Source of the DNA: Diploscapter coronatus
Lineage: Eukaryota; Nematoda; Chromadorea; Rhabditida; Rhabditidae
DNA length: 64,000 nt
Assembly: GCA_964036155.1 (NCBI GenBank)
Contig: OZ038423.1
Coordinates: 15,639,249-15,703,248, forward strand
Direction: 5' to 3'
The translations under genes and the position numbers were made by a program. Positions 13,999-26,432 of the stretch are shown here, piece after piece; position 1 is the stretch's first letter, and every line of letters begins with the position of its first letter. The notes beneath the pieces are model-generated. The model was not told the origin of the DNA, did no database searches, and was given only the letters and a program-made list of their open reading frames with translations.

Positions 13999-14388
13999 TT
14001 TTCTTACAATAAATGTAAACAGTATGCAAATCACGGATTTTGCTCAAAATTGGTGAATAACTCAAATCGACACACGCTGATTACGATAGTCAAATAACAA
14101 AAAACGCTAAAAGTCCCGAATAGCTCTGCAGTTTAGCTTCGAATCTTTCTTTGCTGCTGCAGCAAATAATGACATTGTCAACGCTCAATTTCACAATATA
14201 AGCTAATTTTGAATTTCTGCTGATGTATTGTGAAGCGAATAGTTGAAATTCGAAGCTAAACTGCAAAGCTATTCAGAATCTTTAGCATTTTTTATTTGAT
14301 TATTGTAATCGACGTATTCGATTTAAGTTATCCACCAATTTTGAGCAAAATCCGTGATTTGCATACTGTTTACATTTATTGTTAGAAT
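13999..14388. repeat. Foldback (long inverted repeat) element
   Basis: Two arms of about 145 bases, 13999-14148 and 14245-14388, are near-perfect reverse complements with a loop of about 95 bases. Matching blocks include CAGTTTAGCTTCGAAT against ATTCGAAGCTAAACTG and ACAATAAATGTAAACAGT near the outer ends. It has no open frame. It looks like a non-autonomous foldback or MITE-type element; no clear target duplication was identified. Confidence 0.85.
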
Positions 14389-14715
14389 AAAATAAATTTT
14401 TTAAAATGTCCTGCCTAATAAAGAACGTATCAATTTACTGTCGAGAGCTGACTATTGCGCATCTTTCGTAAAAAGTGCGCATTACGATTGAGCTTTTCCC
14501 CTTTTATTTCTCTGCGCACTCCATTCATTAACCAGTTCTCTCAAAGGCCTTTCTTACTTAATCCATAGTAACGCAACCAAAAGAAATGGTAGTATTGTAG
14601 CAGAGTGGACAAAAGAGCTGCCTGTAGTGGTGCAATTTACCTTGCATTTACTAGCGAGTTCAAATTTTCAGGAAACTCAGACGCAATGCGCACTTTTATG
14701 GAATACGCATAATAG

Positions 14716-15080
14716 TTGGGGGCCGAAAACTTCGTCCCTTTTATTTTTGCGCTTTCGTTCAAAAGGTGGTCATTTGAAGCACCAAAATTGGGAATCAAGT
14801 ATCCTTTAAATTGCGAGGTCAAAAGAAATCGAAATTGATGAACCATTCATAGAAATGAAGTTTGGTCAAAAATTATATCGGGAAGTGCGTGTACACTCAA
14901 GATAACTATCGGTGTAGAAGTACAAATTTTTGTACGTTTAGCCGATCGGTTTTGACTAATTCACTCGGTCAAAAATAATTTGTTTAAATTTTGCTTTTTC
15001 ACGAATGTCTTATTTATATATAGTTTTATCATTTAGAGTAGAAAATTATGAATTTCGGAAAACCATTTTCGGTCCCTAAC
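14716..15080. repeat. Short inverted-repeat element, copy 1 of a dispersed repeat
   Basis: The left end reads TTGGGGGCCGAAAA and the right end, inverted, GTTAGGGACCGAAAA. AATAG lies immediately outside both ends (14711-14715 and 15081-15085 approximately), a possible 5-base target duplication. The first 65 bases are also found, diverged, at 54053-54120. There is no coding capacity, so this would be a MITE-like sequence. Confidence 0.5.
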
Positions 15081-17777
15081 AATAGTCAGCGCTTGACAGT
15101 ATCACTAAATCTTCTTGATTTCGATTAGAAATAATTGGAATGCGAGCAATTTGTTATGGTCATCTCATGACACATATTGATTGGCGGTTGATTTCAGGCT
15201 CGCATAATCGCCCTAAAAGTTTATAAAATTAAGTAAGCGATATTTTCAAATCGCTGAGTAGAAAATTCGTTTCAGGCTTAATCCGCAAACTTGTACCAAA
15301 ATTTTAACTAACATGGGAATTTTTTGGAAGACACGACACGCTGAATTGTTCATACAATTTTCATATATGAATGCAAATGATTCAGTAATAAATGTAAAAT
15401 AGATTTAGAAATTAGGAAAATTTTAGGATTTAAAATTTTGGAATTTAAAAATGACAGAATAAAGAGGTGGAGCCTAAAAATGAGCTGGCTTTGAAAGCGG
15501 AGTATGGAAGACTGTCGGAATGAACAGAATTAAGTGAAGACATCTTGTCGAACTGCAGACTGCACAAATACAGAGACGGATTGACTTTGACTGTTGTAGA
15601 ATCAGAAGGGAAGAGAAAATTGGAGATCGCAGAGAAACAGAAACACAGATAGATTGAAATAGACGCTGTCAAAATCGAAGGGACGCTGGCACTCTCCTTC
15701 GGCCTTCTGTCCTGTCTGCAAGACGTTCCCCTCCCCTTCCCAAACACTCTCTCACTCATCAAAGCCTTATCACTGACAGTCCAAATTCAAAATGGCTATC
15801 ATAAGAACAATATGAAAAAGACTGAAAATGGGCGGGACTGATAAATAGAGACGCAGAGGCGAAATGATAGTGATAAGGGAAATCGCGGAGAGGGAAAAGA
15901 AGCTAGATAACGCCGTTGGCACTGTATTTCAAAATGAATTTTGGAGGGATTTTATTTTTAAATAGGGGGTTGAAATCTTGTTCCTTTGGAACAAAGTTGA
16001 TCTTCAAGCTAGAAATTATTCCAAACTTCTGAAGATCGACTTTATTTCGACTAAACGATTAATGCAGATTATTTAAACTACCTACATAATAATTTCCACT
16101 ATTTACTTCTTTAGCACTTAACTTCGGCATATCAGGGCAAGCTTCTCCCTCGCTTTATAATTTGTATAATAATTGCAGGCCTGTTTCGTTTTAGAATACC
16201 GTTGTATGAGATTCAAATTATTAGCTTTATACTCATGCGCTTTTTCATCGTATAATTATGGCAAGATTCTGATGAAAAAGTTGCAGACTAAAAACAATAA
16301 AATCTTTATTCGATGAACTGGTCTAATCGACAGTAACAATAAATGTCGAAATTGCAACTAAAATAGGGCTTTTGGCTGTATATCCATGTGTGAATAACTA
16401 TTTTAAGCATAATTGTAAGATAACCAAAGTGTAATTTCAGATATTCACCAAAATCCCGTCGACTAACAACTCTTACAAATGAATTTGACACGCAGTGGGT
16501 TGAGTATGTACGAAATTTCAAGAAAGGCTCGATTCTAACCAAATATCCGAAGGATTACTTTCAGGTAAAAATATCATAACTTTAAAAATCGTAGAAAAAT
16601 GATGTTTCAAGTGAATTTCATCTGAAAATAATGCAACAAATCAGATATTGGCGCACTCGGGTATATGGATAAAAGTCAATAAATTAAAAAATTGCTAATA
16701 AGTAAACAGATTGCAGAAGAGGTAAAATGGCAAGTGTTACTCGCGATTATCTATGAGATGAACGTTGCCTAACGAAAAGAGTAGAGACGCTGGTGCGAAC
16801 CACGGAGTGAAAATAGTGTGAGAAAGGAGAGAGTGCGGTGAGGGCACAAGCGAACAAGGAGAAAGGGTCTCGCACTGACGTTAGAGCCCAAAGGAAGAGA
16901 CAACGTTCATCCCATAGATAATAGAGAGATGCAGATAATCTCTGGCAGAAGATGCAACTATTTGAGAGAAGAGCAGGACGACCCGTAAGAAAATGCAATA
17001 CACACAGGTTTAGATGATGAAATGACGAAAGAGGACAGGGAAAGACGGGGATTGGAATTGTAATTAGAATATCGATACATTGCATCTGAATGGATTATCA
17101 AGTGATTTCAAATATATTATAAAAACTAAATTCTAATGCAATGTCTTTGAAAGAAGCTATAATCTCAATAGATATCGATTTTATCCAAAAATCAGATTTT
17201 TCATAAGATTTTAGTCGCCTCAGAGATATTCAAATTCATTTTAAAAAAATTTGATTTAGGGTCTGAAAAGAACTACGTATTAGAGCACCGAGAAATGGAA
17301 GGAAATATGACGAGGAAAGGCGAAGTCTTTAGACTGAGGAGCCGGACAAGCCGATACACAGACACAGACAATTGGATGATATGTCGAGAAGATGGCTGAC
17401 TATCCCAGTGACAGGTATAACTATTCCGAAATGGACTAATGTGAATAGAATGGCAACGCCAAATGACTCAACACATCCACGTAATCCACAAATGATGGTA
17501 CGGGTGCTTCTGATACTGGTGTCCCTGAATAAATAGTCTTTGTTGCTTCAAAAATTTTCATGAAGAGCAGAAAATAAATGATTTTCTTTATGGTTTTGTT
17601 TTCTCAAAAGCACTATTTTCCATTACAAGAAATTCTCGCGAGAATAACGAGTTTTTTAAGTTTATATTATTGATATTTCGCATTTAGTTGCTAGAGCAAA
17701 ACACAAATCCTAGTCATGAAAATAACTATTTTGTCTTGCAAAAACGGTTTACTAACTACAGAAAATAAGTAATAAAA

Positions 17778-20700
17778 TTAGAAAAACCCACATGTGAATT
17801 GTCCTGTCAGCTGTTTGACATAAACGAGCAAATCGAATATCATTTTGTGCACTGTGTGGCTTTCGAAGTGCGAGAAGCAAGATGTCAGAACGCCATCCGC
17901 AAGCAGACTGCCTTCCACGGTCATTGGGGAATAGATGCCTTTCGATGTACGACGTGATATCTGAATATGACAATCATCATCCAATTGCCATTGTCATTTA
18001 TTCTCACTTTGACAATCCTATCAGCTTGAATTTCCCCGTCCATTCCAACTGATAACACGCATTCTCCTTCCTTCGCTCGACTTGCGTATCGAGACTCCCG
18101 CATTGCTGTTTCAATTCCATCGTGTTGTGAGGCAATTCTAGAAATTTATTCTGGAATATCTAACAAGTCATGTTCATATGGAGAACAAGATGAACCGATA
18201 TAAACTTTACTAAATTTTGAATTTCTTTTAAAAGCCACCACTAGCGTATTTGTGAAAGCCATATAGCATTGGTAACGTAAATGTCTCTAAAATCTGCTAT
18301 AAATTCAAAGTGAGTTCCAATGATAACCCAGTTCGCCCCTGCCTAATATTGGTTAAATGAAATTGAAATAGGGTAAAAATTTTATGGATGTCTAGATGGA
18401 AATAAGATCTACATATCTGAGTAAGCGTTATTTGAGAATAACTTAACCTTTGCAAGGATACTCTCATCCTCATTTTGTGAGTTTTTCCCTACTATTTTCT
18501 CTATTTTGATGTAACGCTGTATAAGGTGCCAGAACGTTTTGGTAGGCAGTAGTATAACCATCCAAATAGATCGATCTCAATCTATTCTAGACGTGTACAA
18601 ACTTATACCAATTTTCTACTTTCATTTTACCCAGATTAAGCAGAGGCGAGTTGGGTTAACATTGGAGCGCACTTTGATTTACTGCACGTTTTAGAGGCAT
18701 TCACAATAAAGTAGCGTTTTCAGAAGAAATAATTCCGTGATCCTTACAAATGCTTGAGAGGTGAACAACCCAATCTTCGCAAGTAACCAAGTTTGAAAGT
18801 ATCTTCCAAATAATAATAATTCGCTTACATTTGCATTTTCCTACAGTTGCCAGTGGGCAATAAATGCCTATCAGTTAATGACAACCGCCGTCCCATTTCT
18901 GTCTCAAGCACATAGAATTCAGCTACAGTTTGAGGCTCTCGATGATAGAACATCTCGATTCGCTCGTACCGAAGCACATTTCCAGCTGATGGGACAAGTA
19001 CCTAAAAATGATTGGATAGAAATGCAAAAAAGCATAGCTGTAAGTTGTATCTTCGGTTTTTATAAGGCACATTAGAACACAAGAAGATAAAGTTGTAGGA
19101 GTCAAGCTTTTACAAAATTGCTTTTTTAAGATTTTTGTATCTTTTCAACTGACTTTCTGTGCCTTGCTGTGCTTTATACAAACAATGATATCTTCATATT
19201 CCAGATTTTAAAAGTAAATTAACTCGTTCTAATATCGTGTCAGAGTTTCAATAAAAAACTGCATTTCATTCATCAAAATTCACTCTACCAAAGAGAAGTT
19301 GAAAAATAAAAAAAAAAGCTTACATAATCTCCGACATTCAATTCATCCATTCGTTTGATTCCCATGACCGTAGTGACGAGCGAGTCGGCCGGGAAACAAT
19401 TCCTTCCTCCTCCAGCAGCTGCTGCATCTGCTGCTGCATTTGCCTGTCCCACTGGTGCCTGATTCAATCGAGGTCCGCGGGCTTGCACTAAATTTTCACT
19501 TCTCACAGTTTCCCTTCAAAACCAGGCTATTCATAAATGATATATAACGTGAGTTACAATTTAGACAAAGGAAGAGGAAAATGGTAGGAGAAAGTAGCAT
19601 AAGAAAAGATATAGCGTCAATTATTCATTTCTTCAAATTGTCCGTACCTCCATTCGCGTTCTCTCTCCTCAGCGGTCTCATTTGGACTCCGGCCTGCTGT
19701 GGTCTTTTACTAGAATATCACATCGTTTAGAGATTAACTTTTTGAATACAAGAATTTACCCTCTTCTACGGTGCTTCTTCTTACGATGCCTTCTGTTATT
19801 TCCCTTCTTGTGCGGTTTGTTTGGCTTCTTTTTGTTGGGTCGACTAGGTGGTTGTGGTCGAACTCGAGGAGTCGCTGCATCATTATCACCAGGATCTAAA
19901 ATTAATAGTTTAACACAAATGGGCGGTTGAAGATCAAATTTTTCCCAATGATATCATGAAAAGAAATCCTCTTTGAAGCTTATCAAAAATAAATCTCACC
20001 CCCTCCATTGCCAGTGGCGAGCGGGTCGCCTGTTTCAGTTTCAATCTCCTCCGGCTCAGTAATGTCTCTACAAATGTCAAAATAATGGCAAATTCCAATA
20101 AAATCCCTACACTTCATTGTTATTATTATCATCGGGTTCAGACCCTGTATTCCCAGGCTCTCCGTCCTCCTTGTCCTTTTCAGCCTCCTCTGCATCAGTC
20201 CCCTCTGGCTCTGTTCCGTCTTCCTCAGTCTCCTCTCCCTCCTCATCTCCGTCATCGGGCAACTCATGCGCGTCCTCTTCATCTGTCGGCAGTTGGTGTA
20301 CTCCGACAGCCTCACTCGAATTGTTCGCCCCTGTACCTGCGCCGGGTGCACCTAAATTAGTCTTATCATTTCCTGAAGCATTACTTTGAAATTTTCAGGG
20401 TATTTGTAAACTGCAGCATGGCAATCATATGCAAGACATGAAATAAACCTAACAAGGTAAACTCGAGAAATGATTATATTCACAAGTTATTTTGCCATGC
20501 ATGCTTCGTGCTAGGATATTATGCAGTTTACAGGTTTACATTTTTCACTATGCTAATTTAGAATATTCAGAATTATGAAAACGACATTGTTAGTAGTTTA
20601 GCTACTGACAAATTTATGAACTGAGGTTTAAATGGTTTTTAGGAATAAATTCTAACCTTCAGGCGCATCAGTGCTTGTGAGAGAATCCACTTTGATTCCT

Positions 20701-23700
20701 TCTGCTGGTTCCTCCGTCGTGCTCAGTAGAGATTTATCTTCGCTAAATTTAAAATATTCTTCATTATCGAATGTTGCAATTGCGAAATCATAAATAATAG
20801 CGTCATTACGCATATGCATATGATAATCTCGATATATTCGCTCTTCGATAAATATCTTTCAGCAGTTTGTTTTCATAACCTTTATAAATTGTGTCTCTAG
20901 AAAGATTAATTTTATCAAGTTTTATGAAATGATCTAAATGACTTACACGCTAACTTCATTGCTCTCCGTTTTAGGCTTCTTTCCATCCTCCTCATTCACA
21001 TTCGTTCCCTCCTCCCCTTCAGTTATCAAATGCACTGTATCTGTCTTGTCTTTCTCGCCCCCAGGCCCTTTCCCGTCTCCTTTCGCTTCACCGGCTTCGT
21101 TGCCTAAATTTAATTATGAAATACGGATCTATCGACAAAAAATGGCTACTTCAGAAACATGTAATCTCATATTTTACAAGACAATTTTATCTATTGTTTA
21201 ATCCAGTACATTTTCGGATGTTAAAAATTAGCACATTCTTTTCAGCACTATTTTTGACCAGAGATACTGAATAGTGAAAATAACATTGAAGTTAGAGAAT
21301 GTTACTTTAAAAAAAAAAATAATATGCAATTATTGGATTACCCAATAGAATTTTTTGCATGAATCCATGAATCAAATTGATAAAGTGTATATAAAATTCA
21401 GAAATCCATTACGTACCCGGTTTCTCCTGCACGAATCCTCCAACCCGCACCGTATTCTCATCCTCTCCATCTTCTTTACCGTCCCCCTTGTCATTCTTCT
21501 TCGGCAGGTCGACCACATTTTTAGGCGGTTCGATTTCATTGTCGCCTTCGGGGGTCTAAAATCCAAGAATCTTTCTTTTCGAACAGCCTAAAATACTTAC
21601 AGTTAGATCTTTATCATCAGGCTGTTTAGTGGTTGGAGCTTCAGTTTTCTCGGGTTCAGGAGCGCCAGCGCCATAAGGTCCACTATTTTCGTCGCCAACT
21701 TTATTGCCTTCATTGGTCGAACCAGGAGTGCTTTCACCTAGAGAGGGTGCAGATGAACTGGCTTCGATCGGGCCGCTAGGACCAACAGCAGGAGGTTTTG
21801 TGGAAGCAAACGAACTGCCTCCCTCGAGGGTTGGAGAAGATTCTGTCGAAGCGAGGGGACTTTCCGAAACAGCACCTCCACTGTGTTCTCCATCGGGAGG
21901 TGTAGGCTTTCCGTTCTCATGTTCTTTCGTTCCATTGCCTGCATTCAGAATCGACGTCGAATTGGCATTTGCCTAAAACAAATCGTTGATTTTGTAGAAT
22001 TTATTAATGAACAGTGAATAGAATCTCCAGAATTATCAGGTTTAGAATAAAAAACTAAAAATAAAACTTATCTTCATTTAAGTTTTTACACCAAACAGCA
22101 TTTTCTCTGCTAAAGTCAAAATGGTCAATGGTCAAAATAGCGAAACTTCTGATAGCATATTACTCATCCGGATAAACAGTTCAGAATTCATGTTAAATTT
22201 GATTTCCCAAAATATAGGCTTTTAACAACTTCGTATTTAGGCAGCCTTCCTTTAAAAATCAACATATAGAAAAACTCACAACGGCAGCAGGTCCACCGTC
22301 AGATTCTCTGGCTCCAGGAGTGTAAATGTTGATGTTGATATTACCGAGATTGCCGCTCTTGTCTCCTTGGGCATTTTCCCTCTGAGCTGCTCCTGCGTCT
22401 CCTTTTGAGCCGGCATTTGCATCTCCGGTGTTGGCATTTTGATTCTCGTAGCTGCTATTCGCAGCTAAATTTCAAATATTATTGACTTCACAATGAATTT
22501 TCTTTTACTTTTCTTCATAATTTCGGATAATATAACTCTCGTCATCATATTCATATAACAAAGCTTATCTTCACATAATTTTTAATAAAGCCTAAAAATT
22601 CTAGTGAGCATACCATTTTCAGATTCATTATTTGAATCTCCCTTAGCATCTCCCCCAGCATTAGCAGAAGCACTGGCAGAGGCGACAGCAGCGATTCCTC
22701 CCAGTCCCCCTGCCCCAATTCCAGCCAGTCCCTGTCGTTCGCGAGCGGCCTTCTCTGCAGCCGCAGCCGCCTGTTTCTGCACGTTCCAGGAGGACCAACT
22801 TAAATTATCATCATTTATTGATGAAGAATCAGCTCGAATAGTCTTACGTTTCACTCTTCCAGCTGCTCCATCGGATTGCTTTCCATCGCTTTTCTTCATC
22901 CTAAAAATATTATTTGAAGGAATGATAATCCAGGAATTCAACGATGAGCAAAAGCTTAGAATCGAACATATTTTTAGTTCAGCATGCTTTGCCTATCTGT
23001 CGTGAATTGGTTCAGATCAAGATTAACACGAAAAATGGCTGTCACTCATAAAATTAGTCAAATTTCAGTTCAAAATGTGCATAGAGAAATAATCCTCATT
23101 CGATTTCAGAGTTATTATTTGCAGAATATCTTTGCTCATCACTCAATTCATTTTTTGCAGGTTGAACTTCATAAAATGAAGATAACTGAAAAATAATGAG
23201 TTTTATCCTTTTTAGTATAAATACTATCCGAAATTCTATCATGTGACAATTCTAATAAACTCGTAGATCTTACCCCTTCAATGTTGATAATGGATTTTTC
23301 ATAGTTCTCTGTGTCTTCCCTTGCAATACATTTGGGCCGGCAGATCGTCACTCGATATCCCTGTCTGAAACGAATCAGAAATTCTATGGATCTAAGAAAT
23401 TTCGTTTAAATGCCTATTGATTTAGCTAATTGTGTCAGAGTTACGATTAGATTTATGGTTTTCGTTTGGATCGTTTGCATATCTTCTGCTGCACTTTTAT
23501 TTGGGCGATATAATGAATTGCCGAATATCTCTGGATGCAATTCGATACACAGTGCGTCCTCCCTGTTTGCCACTTTTTATGACGATTCGTATGAAATGAA
23601 TGATTGTCTCTCGACTGCCCTGGAATGGCTGCATTAATCATTCCCCCCTTTATCACTTGTCAGTCTGTCATTCACTTCTCTGCGTTCTGCCTTCCTATTC

Positions 23701-26403
23701 AAATCCTCTTCTCTTTGTCTGCGTCACACCCTCCTACCCTATCTTATCTCAGGCCACCGCCCACTCCTTCAAAACCTTCGCCTAGCGGCTTGGCTTTCGT
23801 CTTGTTTTTCTTGCGAGATACGGCCTTAGTTGGTCAGAAGCTGGAGGCGAAGAAGGGAAGTTAAACTGAGAAAGAAGGAAACAGGCTTGTAGCAGGCTGA
23901 ACAAGCGCTGCGTTTCCTGTCCCAAGTCCGAACAGTCAGTCAAATATCCCCTATCTGTTCTTTCCTCTCAATCAATATTCCAGCTTCATCCACTCTCTTT
24001 TTCCACTGTTCTCGGTTCAACTTCCAGTAATTCCTCCCTCAGGCCTGTTTCCCTCCTCACTTTCTACCTGTTTCTGCTACTTTCCCCCTTTCGAATTCAT
24101 TCATCCTCAGCTACACGCAACAGTGCGTAAATCTCCCCCGAAATCGCCTCGTATCCTTGTCTTTTTCTCTGAGCTCCGCAAACAAAAAATGACTTGCTGA
24201 GGCTACTCCCCCATTGACTGTCGAAACCACCACAAACCAGACTGACACACAGACTGACCTAACTGACAGAATGTGAACCAAGAGTCGACAAAAAATAACG
24301 GAAATCGCCTTACGCTCAATGGATAAATGGAATGCAATGTAAAAGATTATCAATGAATCGAGAAAATGTAAAGTTATAGAATTGGAAAAAATCACTTACA
24401 ATTCCCTCTCGATTCCTTTGACAAGTAAAGTTGGCGGAGCTTTGTTGGTTAGCAAAAACAGACGCAGATGATAACCAGTCAAGCCATCAAGTTGGGTTGG
24501 AATGTCAGCAGAGCTCTGGAAGAATATTCATTCATAAATTTTCGGTTTTTACTCAAATTAATCATGTTCATCGTTCACCCATTTCTAAAAGTAACAACTA
24601 TATAATGGGAGGGGGGCTTAACTAGGGGACATTCCATCGGTTTTTAATACCTTCCGTCATATAGTAACTACCATTTCTAAAATTAATCGAAAGCTGCAGC
24701 ATTATCAAGGGCTCGGGAATAGGGCTAGAAATAGGGTATATAAAATTATCAACTTATCGAGTGGTTCGGTTAGTGCTTTACTTCCCTGGTCTAATCTATC
24801 CAACTCTTGCCCTAGCCCTACACATTATGAACTTAAATAATGGCAGCTCTAAAAATGGATAAACGATGAACATAACGAACTTTAAGTAAAATTCTTAATT
24901 TTCAGCAAGTAAATGATTTTTACCTTGAGCACTGCGTATTGCTCTGAACCATCAGAAGGTGCTTGTGTTACCTGAGATCATTGCATTTTTTTCCGTGTAA
25001 GTGACTTTATTCTTACATTTCCTGACGACCCATCAGGCAATTCGTACAAGAAGCAATCATTGCCGATGTGTGTTGGGACAGAGTAGGGAGGCCGAGGATT
25101 GAATAGTGTACAGCAAGTGTGCTCCACTCTGAAAACACAGTATTCGAAGGTAAAGTGATGAAAACGCTAGACGAGAATTTCAAATTATTGCCTCTTTATG
25201 CTCATTTTAATCTAATTTTACATGTCCTTGATTGCTATATTGCTGCCAATTTGTGTACATGACTCCCCTATGTAATCCATCCATTTTCAACTTTCAACGC
25301 CTTCTCAAATGGACACAAAACTAACAGAGTAGGAACAAGGGAAATAGAGAAGAGGGGAATGACAGAGGACAAGGTCAGATGTGAGATCCGAGATTTAGGA
25401 AATCTGTGATGGGGGATTAAGATCCTTTTATGAAATAGAATTGATTGAATTAGGAGAAATCATAAGGAGAAAGACTTACGGTCCAGTCGATGTTTGCTGG
25501 TTGACGTGCGACACGAAGTTCACATTGCCACCGCACTTCGGCTGCAGCACGTCATAGTTGCATTTCTGAAATCGATCAATAAACTATTTGAGGAAAGAGA
25601 AAGCGAATTTAATGATGTTCGATCATTCCGAATCAAATGATCAACGCACTTTTGAAGTCTGATTAGGCGAAAATCGGGAATTAGGTAATTTTTTACGACG
25701 TGGAACGAATTTCCCTTCAGGTTCTAACATGAATATCTCATTCCTTCACATTCTCGATCAAAATTGAAATCATTTTAGTAAAAGTAGAAGAAATAAGAAA
25801 TATCCTCACCAAATTTTCATATCCGCACAAATCTAGCCTTTGACAATGCATTCGAATTGTGTCATTTCCGAAGGATTGTACGACTAGAACCTGAAAATCA
25901 AAGCAAAAATATCTCTATTGATTGATTACATAATTGTTCTTTGCTCATTATAATCCAATAGTCAATTTGTTGCATAATCTTAGGTCATATCGTGAGAACA
26001 TTCGCAGAACAAGTGTCAATTGGATTTGTCTCTTATCAGAAATAGCGTGACCTAACGAGATTATCGGCTGATTAGCCAAGTCGGTGAAAAAAGAATGCAG
26101 TTACTTCATGTGTCATGGATAATGCAATTTTCATCGCCGAAGAATCAATATTTTGAAATCTTTCGGAGAATAAAGAAATTTGAACGATTTTTCGCTAACT
26201 TTGGTAAGAAATAGGAAATGTATGACAAGAATTATCGTTATTACCTAGCCCAAACTAGCATTACAAAATTATTGACTTTCAGAATTTTCAGGTAAGTTTA
26301 TTGTTCTTCAATTAGAAATAAAGAGCAAAAATCCAACCTGGTCTTCTTGACACCGATACGATAGTGAAACCACGAGTGGCAGCAGCAGAAGGAGCTGCCA
26401 CAT
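17778..26403 (-). CDS. qua-1: Hedgehog-related protein with C-terminal Hint/Hog domain (quahog type)
   Basis: Secreted, self-processing hedgehog-family protein. Exons in reading order: 26338-26403, 25810-25890, 25480-25565, 25017-25128, 24924-24971, 24400-24515, 23274-23364, 22848-22900, 22614-22798, 22280-22464, 21601-21972, 21417-21555, 20947-21103, 20657-20742, 20111-20351, 20000-20067, 19760-19895, 19648-19709, 19324-19487, 18829-19001, 18008-18137, 17778-17960 (stop TAA); about 977 residues. Residues 1-15 are a signal peptide (MWQLLLLLPLVVSLS). Up to about 200 is a Cys-containing N-terminal domain (KCNYDVLQPKCGG, YRVTICRPKC). A 560-residue Gly/Ala/Asn then Glu/Asp-rich linker follows, then a Lys/Arg patch. 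The Hint domain starts at Cys792 (CFPADSLV) and has LTDRHLL (the T-x-x-H) and GIYSPMTVEGSLLADGV. The long linker is the QUA-1 layout rather than warthog or groundhog. In C. elegans it acts in moulting. The 49-base intron at 22799-22847 has an AAG acceptor. Confidence 0.93.
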
Positions 26404-26423
26404 CGAAGGCAGAAACGAGGATT

Positions 26424-26432
26424 CACCTGCAA
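26424..26432 (-). promoter_or_regulatory. Likely spliced-leader acceptor upstream of qua-1
   Basis: On the - strand the sequence GGTTGCAG ends at 26427, 24 bases before the ATG at 26403-26401. No coding exon was found upstream. This fits a trans-splice acceptor; a conventional 5' UTR intron is the alternative. Confidence 0.5.

Larger units (their letters stand above)
11321..17777. other. Intergenic region between lat-1 and qua-1 (convergent ends)
   Basis: The 3' ends of lat-1 (+) and qua-1 (-) face each other across 6.5 kb. Apart from the foldback at 13999-14388 and the inverted-repeat element at 14716-15080, I see nothing coding. A G-run pair sits at 12017-12060 (GGGGGTGGG, then GGGGGGGAGGG) and could form a G-quadruplex. 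Frames at 11437-11840 are Phe/Ser-rich pyrimidine tract, not protein. Confidence 0.7.
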
